From Acholoe squamosa (taxonomy: Eukaryota; Annelida; Polychaeta; Phyllodocida; Polynoidae), in assembly GCA_949317995.1 (NCBI GenBank), contig OX439041.1, positions 43,323,269 to 43,387,268 of the forward strand: a stretch of 64,000 bases of DNA, written 5' to 3'. Of the stretch, positions 13,436 through 26,300 are shown piece by piece. The notes under the pieces are model-generated. The model had not been told where the DNA came from and made no database searches. It saw only the letters and a list, made by a program, of their open reading frames with translations. The position numbers and the translations under genes are program-made. Within the stretch, counting starts at the first letter, position 1, and each line of letters opens with the position of its first letter.

Positions 13436-16400
13436 TACTATGGGCATTTTTCCTTACTATGGTCACTCAAGTCTGTGTTTTCTATTAGTCTACTCGGCCT
13501 CATATGACCAATGACATCTCACTGTAGTAGGTCTATGGTTGAAATATCATATTGATGGTGCCACTGTCAACACCTGCCCCGCTAGCATGGATAGGAGCAC
13601 AAAGGAGTCACAATAAGGAGATACCTGGTTCAAATCCCTCCAAGGAGCAATAAGGACACTGAAACCAGGTATGCACAAACTATTCATTGATTAATTTACT
13701 GCCTTAGGAAGTTGAATGTTCAACCATCTGAAATTCTTGTGTGTATGAAATAATGGGCATTTGTCATACGGTGACCTTAATTTTTATATTTCTTTATAGT
13801 GTTAAACAAACCACTCATGTGTTGGGCTGAATACACCCTACAGCTGGGTAGTTTAATAAGGGCTACAAATGCAGGGCTACATAAGCATCACAATTTAGAT
13901 TGTCTGTATTAAAGCCCGATGTAAGCCCTACAATTGGGATACCCTGGCAGTACATGACACCATTAGTAAGAAAAACTCCTGCAATGTTGGAGCCTATTCA
14001 GGTAGGATCCAGCATCACCTGACCCTCTTCATAGAGATACTCAGGCAATGTCCTATTCTCTTCTATTATGTTACTCCAGTTGACCCTGAGCCTGTCTCTA
14101 AAGAGACTCCTGCACTGTGAGAGTATGGCAGTAGAGAAGGTACAGCTAGGCCATAAACAATCTAGAGTAGAGTGTCAGGTATTGCTGGAGTATGCCTATA
14201 CCCTAGGCTCACCCGGAGTATCAAAATATACTCATTTTGGTGACATTTGCCTGAGGCTAACATCAGGCTCACTGTGAGTATCAAAATTTTCTCTGTGTAA
14301 ATAAGCTTTAATAGGTCTTCAGAAAGCCAGAGTTCATTTCGACTGAAAGCTTGGATCCTTTACATCCAAACATGTATACTGTAATATGTAAAGGCTAGAC
14401 ATATATGTATGACTTCATTTGCCCTTGTCTGATTGACATAGGAAGAACGGCGAGGAGCGATGTGCCCAAATGTGGCGTTTACCATCAAGGAGAAACTGCA
14501 TATAATGTAGATGAAAGTGGCCATGCTGTTGGAAATGTATACATACAATGATGAAAGGGACTCCTGATCATGGTTTACAGTACCAAAATATACCACAGAC
14601 TGTAGGCCTAATTGTTCCCTTCCTCACATCTGCCAAGCACAGTCATGTATAACAACTTTGCTGTGTACATTGAAGCTGCAATAAATGTTGGAATGCCCTT
14701 TTCCAATGTCTATCTCAGGTAAGTCTATAGATCTTTTCCTTGAATCCACTGCCATTCATTCTGGTGAGAGGTGAGCTATAATGCGTACAGCCAATGACAT
14801 AGGTCTGAGCTGCTCTCTACTTTTTGGAAGGAAGGGACAACACTCAGCTAAAGAGATTATACTACTCTCACCAGGTGGCAAGATTGAGTAGTCAGGCCTC
14901 CATTGCAGAGCTCCTTCCACCATAGAAAACCTGTCTAATTTCTAATAACAGATGGAGCCACTGAGATGGTCTAATAAGGTGATTGTCAACATGAATAAAA
15001 TGCTGGAAGCATATTTTTGGATGTCTGCATCCTTGGAATTACATGTATCATGGCTATAGCTCACAAAACAGAATGAGATTTGGCCACCACATTCTAACAA
15101 GTGGGTTCTTGATAGGAATGGAGAAAACGAAAAATCTATCTATTTCAGATCTTGTAGCAGCTTTAATACCTTTTTATCAGTCATCATTCCTTTACAGTAG
15201 CTTTGATGAACAAGATGCTTACAATTTGCAGTAAATAAATTTAATAATTGTGAGCTAAGAGACCAGATACAGCAGAGCAGGCCCCATTATCTCTAATTTA
15301 AAACTTCCCTAGCCTATTCCTCATGATCCCCAATTCAATAGAATAGAGGAGGAAATAACCAAACCACCCATTCAGATAAATAGTATAATCTGGAAACAAA
15401 CAAATCCATTGTGAAGGAACTCCAGTTGAATACCACGACTGTTCCATTTCCTTTACATAAATCCTCACCCCCCAGCCTTGTACCATAGATATTCAATCCA
15501 GGTAGACAAATTAGGTTCAGGCATTTTCTTTAAATAATCCTGTTTAGTGTGACATTGTTCTTTTCTGTTGCCTGACCAGTAGACCTGGTTTGAAGGTACA
15601 AACAGAAGGCTGTTTTTACCCGTGGGCGTTGCTACAAGGGAACACTAATAATCATTTGTAAACACTGACACTACAATAGCTAAGTATGCAGACAGTTGTC
15701 AAAATGGATCAAGGTGTGTCTATGTCAATGGACAGGTTTAACAAGTTGAAGGCTACCCTGCCCGAAGCAAGGCATGGATTGGAGTTAATAGAAAAAAAAG
15801 AAACGTGTGTCATTAGCCCTATACATACAGTCAACAGTGCAGTTCAAGAAAATATAGTGATTGGTGAATTGTTTTACTCAGTGAATTTAGACAAACTACC
15901 TTCTGAGTTCCAGGGCATTTAATAGTAATGTTAAGTCATTATGATGTGTACCATGTGGTTATGACATTCCCAACGACAATACACTGACAATTATCACAGA
16001 TCATTACATAAAAATAGAGACATCAAGGATGAAATAGATCTGTGGGGGATGATCAAAAAGCCCAACAGCCCAACATGTTGTTTAGTCGGCAGGTTGGTAT
16101 GTGGAGAGGGGGCACTTCAAAGAGAAAAGGGGGAACAACGACAGAGAAAGAAGAAATCACTAAAACAGGGATACAAACATAAACAAGCTAACAGGAAACT
16201 CTTGAAAGGAAGGTATAGTTGTTTAATACAGAAACAGAAAAACACCATCCACTTAATGTCCTCATTGAGAAGTTCTCACACTGTATAGAGAAAGAAATAT
16301 GTATTAAATATGAACAATATTTGATGAGTGAGTGATTCCACATCGGCCTGCTCAGGAAATCCTCTCAATATAGACAAATTGGCGTACAGTGTATCTCTAG

Positions 16401-17251
16401 TTTGAATATCGTTGACACCTGCTTTACACACAGAATACCTGAACCCTGCTGAGGGCTCTGGGAATAAAGCAGCACACTGCTGCTGAGTCTATACATGTAT
16501 AAGAAATGGCAACATGGACCTACTGTATATAAACACCATATTTCTATCTCTTATATACACCCATTGTAACATCATGGGAAGCATTACATTTTGTATTTGG
16601 CCGAGGATGGGAAATGCATGTAGATCTATACAGTGTGTTACATGCATGGAAGAAGGCTTGTTAAGAGTGTACTGCTAAGGGGATGCGGAGTATATATGCC
16701 AAAGCAAATTGGTAAGGACTAAAGGGCATTGACATTGCAGTAAATAGCATGAAAGGATCAGAATTAGGTTCTGTGCATCCAACGTGGATTACAACCACTA
16801 TAATGATCACTCTAAGGGCCTGATCACTCTAGTCTCAAAATAAAAGCATTAGGAAAATATTATTTAAACTAGAAAAGTATATGCAGAAAATCACATCTAC
16901 ATTTGATAATTGCCCATTTTAGTATCTTCACACGTGGGAACCCATGCAAATATACAACCACATGGAAAATAACATCATAATTGAAATTGGACAGATGGGG
17001 ATTAGGGACCGCAGTCAACCTGTAGCCTATAACATGATATATACCCATTATCATTTTTTCCAATAGTGACAACTACACACATGTCCACAGCAGGGTGTGG
17101 TGTAGAGGGAACAGGTGTTACTTCACACCTCTTATACCTGAGTGGAGGGTTTGTGTTAGCTTTGGCAGCCATATTGAATTACCTAACCCTAGTATGCCAC
17201 TACAATCAACTCCTCCAGTAGGTAGCCCTCTGGCTGACAGTTAGCAGCAAC

Positions 17252-17371
17252 ATGGCAGATGCAGGAGAAGAAATAGGGGAGGTACAGGATGTTGTAGAGA
17301 AGGGAAAGGCAGAGGTTGTAGAAGAGCAGGAAGAAGAAGAAGAAGAGTGGAATGAGGAGGATTCATTTAAG
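17252..17371 (+). CDS. Septin exon 1 (acidic N-terminus)
   Basis: 40 codons, very rich in Glu, ending at AAG|GTTGGT in phase 0. The next exon is also phase 0, so the join is in frame. The N-terminal leader of septins is the fastest-evolving part and often differs between isoforms, so this is the least certain exon of the gene. Confidence 0.65.
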
Positions 17372-20300
17372 GTTGGTGTGGTGTACCTCATAGTGATTAT
17401 CATCAAATTACCAGGGATTGCTTCGGCCTTAGATAGTCTGCTATAAATGCTTAAATACAACCAGGGTGAGTAATGTATTAACCTGCTATGCAGCGCTTAA
17501 AGGGGTTGTGCCAGGAGTTAAAGATGATTTGTAACTGTGATAGGTATGATGACTAAACCTCGTCTAACATATAGCACACTTCTGATGTGTTGAAGAATCT
17601 AGAACGGAAAGCAGGGTCAGAGAGAAACATAGACATCAAGTGATGCTTACACCAATTAACACTCCATTACAGTAATCAATTATTTTGAATCATTCACATG
17701 GTATCTTTCTTCCCTCTAAGGACCGATCGGCCGTGAAAATTACTGGCAACCATCCTGTATTCATTGCATCCTGTTAAAATTTTGATTATAAACTAAGCAA
17801 TAAAGACTGGACATGCGATTAGCCCAATAAGGTCAGTGCATCACCGAGGCTTCATGACTTTTGTTATCACAATGCATGGATTTTTGTTATGAAGATTGAA
17901 TAACCATGATGCACCCATGCATCATGTACTCCCGAAAAGGTCAACGTGATGCGTCAATTTGCCTCATAGTTAAAACAAATATATCGAACGCTTTAATGCA
18001 TCGTGCCGCCCTAAAAGGTTAGAGCACCTGAGAGTGCTTCCGGACATAGAACATATGTGTGACAAAGTTGTCAACGTGATGGGTGTTGATGTGGGTCGAG
18101 GGGGGGGGGGGTGGTGTCATGTCAGCAAATCACCAAATGTTACCAATGCACATGGCAATTGGAAGTGTCCATATACTGATTTATATCCGTTAGCAATGGT
18201 GCAACTTTCGATTTAAATCAAAACACCAATACACAATAAATTGGATATCCACAGCTTAAGGCTGCGGGGCGATGTGTTTAGACATATAGTTATCACATAG
18301 CAATTGTATCTTATTCTTCTGGACGGAAGGATAGTTGATTTATCTATAGTCACCTCGTTGTAACTCTTGTCCTATTATTCTTGACAGCAGGATGACGAGT
18401 TTGTGGGGTTCGCGACGTTACCAGACCAGGTGCATCGTAAGGCAGTTAAACGCGGATTCGACTTCACGCTCATGGTGGTTGGTAAGTATGACTATATTAA
18501 TGAAATATATCATAGATATCACGCAACGAAGTTTGTATATTGGATAAATATGCTATATCTCCAAAATATAAACCGAGTTGCATGATATCTATGACCTATT
18601 TCGTTTATACCGCAATTTCCTCCAATTTGTATTAATTCCTTACCTTATAATTATCATCATAGAATCAATTATAATTCGACTTTGAAACTGTCAACCGATA
18701 GAAAGACCTGCCTCTATATATGCGTTTATATAATTAGAATGTATCAAATATAGATACCATCCGATGCACAAGGGGAGGGGGAGGGGTCCAAAGAAAGATT
18801 GTGCTTGATTATTCCATAATATTGATAAATGATCATAACTGTATTCGAGGTAAATGACACTGACTGAATAATGATGTCATTGTTGCTTGCCATTCCCTCC
18901 CTGTAGGTGAGACCGGCCTGGGCAAGTCTACGTTGGTGACGAGTCTGTTCCTGAACGACCTTTACAAGGACAGAAAAGTTCCCCCTGTAGAAGGTAAGCA
19001 ATACTTACAATTGTTTCTGGGTTGCAGGTTATTGGTTAGTGGTTATTAGGGGGTGGTCATTTCTTAAGAACGGGGGGGGGGCTGGAGGGTTTGCGCCCCC
19101 CCCCCCTCAGAGGGGTCGAAAATTCAATCCCCCGGATACAAAACTCAGGTCTCTATCAGATCATTTGTTCTTAATGTTTTTATATACTAATTTTATTTTT
19201 GGCTTTTCCCAATTTTGAATTGTACCTTACAGAGCGGGTTCATAAGACAGTGAATATCCTCAAGAACAATCTGGAGATCGAGGAGAAGGGTGTCAAGCTT
19301 CGACTCACTATTGTAGACACTCCCGGCTTTAACGACAGCGTTAACGCTGAGGAGGGGTAAGTAAAGGCATTAATAGCATGCTCACAGTAAGCTAAATAGA
19401 ATTACCAAAATATAAATATGGATAGTAATCCCCTTTGAATGCAGTGAAATGAATAAGGTAAAAGCTGATGTGTGATTCCTTCGAGAAGGGACCATTTTGG
19501 TATGATGAAATATTTCGTCTTAGATTGTAAAACCTCACGTAGATGGAGCAAACATATTCACATCAAAATGCAATACACTGACATTATGTCCATTATGATG
19601 ACAAGAAAGATTTGTTCTCCTGGAGATTGAATGACACCTCAACGCTCCCTGCATTGAGGGGAGGAGGGGGGAGCATTTCTCAAAAATGTTATTGCTTTCC
19701 TGTTCATGTCTTATGTAAATGTCTCCATCTGTCCCTAAGCTGGCGGCCTATAGAGGAGTACATAGACCAGCAGTTTGACCAGTTCTTTAAGGATGAGAGT
19801 GGACTCAACAGAAAGAACATCAAGGATAACAGAGTCCACTGTTGTCTCTACTTCATACCGCCTTTTGGACATGGGTAAGTCCTTCTTCACTATAGAATAT
19901 ATCCTCAGATGGTCTCATGTGCGATAAAATACAGCAACCGCTTTAGACTTGCACAAGTGATCAGCCATGGGATTTAAGATAACCCTTAGTAATTAATCAA
20001 CGATAAGATTCTCTCAATGCCATCCCACCCCCTATACATCTCCGCGTGAATTTGATAAAGGGGAATGAGAAGAAAAACAAGAATCGAAGACATAGTCCTA
20101 AACCAATATTTGTATCCATCTCTTGTATAAGAAAAAAGAAAGCACAGATATTAAACACTGCTAAATCAATTATATACTAAGATGTGATATTGCTGTTAAA
20201 AGTGTATTTAACATACTGTTTCTCTAGGCTACGGCAGATTGACGTAACCTTCATGAAACGTCTCCATGAGAAGGTCAACGTTGTGCCCATCATTGCCAAA

Positions 20301-23300
20301 GCCGACACGCTGACTCCCACCGAGATCCGCAAACTCAAAAACAAGGTATGGCGCTTTGGATAGAAACGACACAATTCATGCTTATGGGAAATGTATATTG
20401 ATAGAAAGTAAGACTAGAAACTATGCCCAAATACCTGACACGTGCCTCCTGCATTATGCAGGCTTTGTGTTGAAAGCTGATTCAAGATGTGTTTTAGTTC
20501 ACGCTCTTTTAAATGGGTGGATATTTCTGATTATCACTGAGATTCTGGGACTTGTATCCTGAGTAAATAAACTTCCCATGTTCCAGAAGAAAATGAACCC
20601 TCAATTTGTCTCTTAAATGTGTCTATCTTCTTTCAGAAGTATCATATCCCGTCATTAAAAGAACAAGATATGATATGAGGGTCTTGCCTTAGATCCATGG
20701 TATTTTAACAAAACTGGTATTTTTTTCTCATAATTTCAATGACGATTTTCTGGTTTGTTTTACAGGTTATGGAGCAGATAGAAAAACACAAGATTAAGGT
20801 GTACGAGTTCCCTGAGTGTGACAGTGATGAGGATGAGGACTTTAAACAGATGGACAAGGAACTCAAGGTATGATACATTCTTTACAAATCACACAAACAG
20901 AGGTTATGTTTTCATCATCCTTTAGCGTCGAATTATGCCCTACTGCAACATGCTCTTCAATTCTATTGATGCCTGAATTCAGCTCTGACTCATAGTGTGG
21001 TAACGTTAAGTATTTTGTCTTCTTAAGCCTTGTATCCACAGGGCGATAGAATTGGTGAGCGACAAAATTTCCGACGGCAAAAGCATTTTTGTCGTCCATT
21101 TCTCAACAACAAAACGGCTTTTGTCGTCCATTCCGATGACAAAAATCAAACATGTTAGATATTATCGTCAGAAATGGACGACAAAAGTGGTTTTGTCGTC
21201 GGAAATTTTGTCACTCACCAATTCTGTCGCCCTGTGGACACATGGCTTTAATATTTTAAAGCTGTATTTCATTAACTCAATCCTCTTTAATCACTATACT
21301 TAATATGTCTTACATATAAGGATGTGTATAATCATGTTGTTAGAATGATCCGATTCGAGTGATTCAGCAACAGTATATAACGAACTACTATTGCATTGCC
21401 GTCAAAAGCTCATTTAGTGCCTGTGAAAGATGGAGCTATGGTCACTGAATTCAGTGAGAGTAGGCCTAATTACTTTTGTTTGGACAAATTCTAGGGACGA
21501 AAGCGAAACGTAAGATCTAGATTTTCACTTTTTATTTTAATTGGCAGTTGGTGAAAGAATATTGTGGTGAACGGCCATTTCCTGGAACATTTAGTACTGT
21601 AGCAAGGTGCAAGAGGAGCCTTTTTTATGTTAAGCCTTACTATAGAATTGTTTGAGAAGACCTACACTGGAGCATGGAGAAAATAAATATCATTCTCCAT
21701 AGCCCTACTGTTTTACATAAACCTATAGTTGAAATAAGAGTGAAGACTCTGGTATTCCTTAAGTATACCACGGTGGTGTATATCACCTGTTCAACCAACC
21801 AGATAATTCTTAAGTTCTTAATATGTATAGTACGTTTTAAAAATGACTTTCATTGTAAATGATGCCACGATATCATCTGTATGTGTTTTGAAAACCGATC
21901 ATAAAATGTAGTAGCCAATGTGATATTCTGTCTACATATATCTGGCACAGGGATTTCTGTCCATTTATAAGTCTACATGTATGTAGCAACACATTTCGTA
22001 AGTGTATTTGATTCTTGTAATTCATCTATACTATCGTGGTATATTTGTACCTCCAGGAATCAACACCATTTGCTGTTATTGGCAGTAACACCATAGTAGA
22101 GGTCAACGGTCGCAAGGTGCGGGGCCGGCTATACCCATGGGGTATTGTAGAAGGTAAGTTGGACAACGGCAGTCAGTCTATGACAATTAGATTCACAGCA
22201 AATTAGTGTGATACTGTTTAGCGATGTGTGAAGCGTGTCCTAAAGCACTAAAGACTATGTAAGTCTGTGTGATCTTGCAGATTGTATGGTCCCTATCTAG
22301 ATAGCTGAATCAATTTGTTTCTGCCAGGTATTTTAGAGTATCTTGGGTATTACACTGAACTCCCCAAGGTCGTCACGCTGACAATACCCCAATCTACAAG
22401 CTTAGACCATCAGATTGAGTACCCAGGGTAATCAATCTGATGGCTTTAGTTCAACACACTCAACCAAGGTCGTCAAGCTGATTACATAAAGTTGTTAGAG
22501 TGACAACCTTGGTGGTGACTACCTCAGGTTCTCAATCTGACTACCCAAAGCTGGGTATCGTCAACTTGAGCACTTAAATTCCTCATCAGTAAACACCTTC
22601 AGTTTAAAACTGGAAGCTTGATCGTCATACATGCGTGGCACATGCCTGCCACCTTGTCAGGTAGTTACATATTGTCAACATGGTGTCATAGACTCATACT
22701 GAGGAGAGGTAGATTGAGGGATTTTACTCCTTGTAAGGTGCTGCCCTCTGTCTGTGACTCCTCTGACACTGCCTGGCGACCTTTAAAAGGTCTTCATCCT
22801 GATGATTTTTCAAAAGATCTGGAGGGTGTTCAGTGTATACTGCCAAATACTGTATATATATGCACCACTGACACAGCATCACAGTACATTTTATGGTACT
22901 TAAGTACATTAACATTCTTTATTCTCAGCATTTCAACTATGGCATGAACGTATGTGTTCATTTTTCAATAAGGTTAAGATAACCATCCCCTTTTTCTGTT
23001 TGCACAGTGGAAAATCCGGCGCACTGTGATTTCTCCAAGCTTCGAACAATGCTTATTAGGTAAGATTGCAATTTTCACATAGCCTAATAGTCATATAGAG
23101 TATGAATAGTGGGTGTGAGAAAGACTGTCTGAAGTAAGAATTATCTGATATCTGAAATATCATCCCTTGGGCTCTAACCAATGTTTTGTACTTATCTCTA
23201 CAGTACCCATATGCAAGATCTGAAGGAACTAACACGCGACATTCACTACGAGAGTTACCGTGCTCGCTACATCAAGGAGCAGATGAACAAGAATCAGAAC

Positions 23301-26300
23301 TCTCGCAAGTAAGTCAAGGATATGCACCTAATCACCACCAAATGTTTCATTGAACAATACAAAAACCCTGACATTTTCATTAGCAAAACCAAGAATGCCT
23401 GCCGCAAAATTCCCAGAACCTCAATTTCAACCATAAGAAGAGTCCATGACTGTTATACCTTGATGTTTCACAAAATTCGGCCGTTGGCTCGTATTCCAAT
23501 TGTATTAAAGCTTATGATTTGGAATCTGCGTTGTCATTTCTATACCATATTAGGGAGCCAAAGTGAAAAGGGGATGAAAATGTAGGCATAGAGTAATACA
23601 AATGCTTATAAATGATTTTACTTGAAGTTGTTCAAACATATTTTTGGAATTAAAAGGTTGAATGAAACCTTTTTTTTACTATTATTGTTGAAATCATTAA
23701 CCTCATACTTAACTTTGGCTCCTGTAATACTTAAGTCCCTGCTCGTCCCCTGCATGGCATTTACCAATTTATGTTTTATTTAACCTCTATCAAATTTATT
23801 TGGTGCACTTAATATTATGATTTCTCATCACTTCTCTCACTTTGATTAAAAGAAATTATAGTGTAATCCTGTTTTATGCTGTTGATTTTGAATTAATGAT
23901 TGTCAAGAATACCATCTACCACTGATGTGCCCATCTCTGACCCTATACCTGTTCAGGTAAGGCAGAAAAGTACAAATCGGTAGCCTTGTGATATTATGAT
24001 ATCAGCAGTTGCTCAGTTTGTGTGCAAACTTTGACTTTTTATCAAGCTGAAACATTAAAGAGACAACCAATATACAAATGGTTTCCAGTAATTCATATAC
24101 CAGTGAAATAATTCCTACATGTAGTAGCTGTAGGTCTATCTCTGTATCTTCTGAAATTTGAGGACGAGTTCACAAATTGAGAGTTTGCTCACAGACTACC
24201 AGCACAGATTCAGGACCTCCCAGGGATCTGTGTCCTTAGATCTTAACTGGCTGATGGCACTGGCCTTATCTCTTATATCTATTGTTTATAGTGGGTGTAA
24301 AGGTGAATATCTCTGATACCAATTATCTCTTATACCCATTGTTGTAGCGGGTCTGAAGGTGGCGTGACCGGGGTGATCGTCAACACGGTCAGGCAAGGAG
24401 GGTACGTGCACGTTGTGTCGTCTTGACCAGTCTTGCCCTGAATTTATAAGCCCTCAAGTGTGCCGTCTCCCTCAGTTGTATATAAATGTCTGTTACCTCT
24501 GTATCAATGCCAACTTAATGTCATACAACACATTGAAAGACACAAAACACAGCACACCAGCAGCTTCTAGAATGTTTCAGATGATACTCCATCCACTTAT
24601 TCTATTCAATATTTATTTAGAACACTAAAAGTTCTTCTTGTTCTCACTCGGGACAAAAGTAATGTAAGATGATGGAAGGAAAATAATATAATCAACAGTG
24701 CTCTCAAATTGAATTTAGACTTTAACCTTTTCGTTTGCACATCTTAATTATGTCACCAACCATAGAACTATGCCAACACTAGGCTACATTTTCCTTTTCT
24801 CTTTGAAATGAAATATATACAACAATGGAAACTGTAACATAGATGACCCACTAAACAGCTTGTTCTTATCTATCTGCGAAAAACACTGAAATTAACCTTA
24901 AGGCGCTACTCTCTTATAAGAACAATTATAAAACATAGCTTCAACTGAGAAACTCTTTAACCTGGCATTTGGATTAAACAAAATCGGCTCGCAGACCATA
25001 ATGTAAGCTTGTAGAAAATAACTGTTACTTGTTTCCTTGAAAGTAGTTCTACATCAACTAATATGGTATTATGGGCACTGGTCTATTACTGGAAATTTAA
25101 CTTCTTTAGCATATTGGACAATTCACAGCACATACCGTAGAAGTCACTGGTCTTTAGAAATGCAGGATCTTTTACAAGTTTCTGTAGTAGATATATCTGT
25201 CATCAATTTATATTTTATTGAGTAGTTGATCTTAGTATTACTCCATTAGAAGGCATGTGTAATAATGATACACAATTTTATATTTCTTGTAACGTAGTTT
25301 TCTTTTTCTAACTTAACTTTTATCATATATACCTAAGTTTAACTTGCTCCATTTTGTATTTTTACTTTGTTATATAAATCTAGTAGGCATATATTCATCA
25401 GAGGGCTGAGAGTCCAATCTTATAGGTTTCATTGTAGTGTAATACCCACGATTGATTCAATCTTTTACATTTCATCTCTGAACACTCCTTGTTATTCACT
25501 TGCTTATCACCAAACAAGTCCACGCCTCCCCAATATTCCCTACAGAGGAAAATAATAACTCTCTCATGTTTACAGAATACCAGCACCTACACGTCTGGTC
25601 ACCTCAAATGTACTTTCCGAATTGTGAAACCCTACTTGACTGTGTATAATATCATGTATTGAAACAGTTTCTTTTCAGATTACAAATCATATTGAACCAT
25701 TTTATATGATACACACATCTCGACTTACAAATAAAGAAATGACACCTAGAAATTTCCATACAATAGCCGTCTTATGGTGCTATCAAGTTCTAATACCCCT
25801 CCCCCGCCCCCACTTATGAAAAATAAGATAAACAGAATTTGCCTAATACCTGGAGCTTGCAAATTGTCTTTAGATAAGGTACATACACAATACTTAAAGT
25901 GGGGATGAAAATGAAATCCTACTACACCAATGCTGGTAAAACTTTCTGAAGTGACTTACCTACAAACAATATTAACACCTGCTTCATGTAACACACTTCA
26001 AATAACCACTATGGAAACATAACCTCAAGAGCCCCGCCTCTTTTCAATAGTGTAACCTTCCTTCCTTGAGACCTCCATGTCTGGAATACCCTATATCTAT
26101 AAACTCTTGGTCAAATGGCTGGATTTCCACATCAGCATACTTAGTGGTAGAGTTTGTCACTGTATTCAACATATTCACCACAGGCTGTCATACAGCCTGT
26201 GGTGGTTATGCTGGCTACACTGACCAACAAGGTTTTTATCTCACTTATGCCACACTTGTCACCCAGTCAAACCATTTACAATCTTAGGATTGGGGGAGGG

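Larger units (their letters stand above)
10089..17251. other. No protein gene recognised
   Basis: Apart from the tRNA-like sequences and the 119-bp MITE, nothing convincing. If the septin uses the 6951 start, most of this is its first intron. Confidence 0.5.

Noticed and set aside
15686-15922. 78-residue frame with ordinary amino-acid composition upstream of the septin
   Set aside because: No family recognised, no splice or promoter context that decides it; kept out for lack of support.
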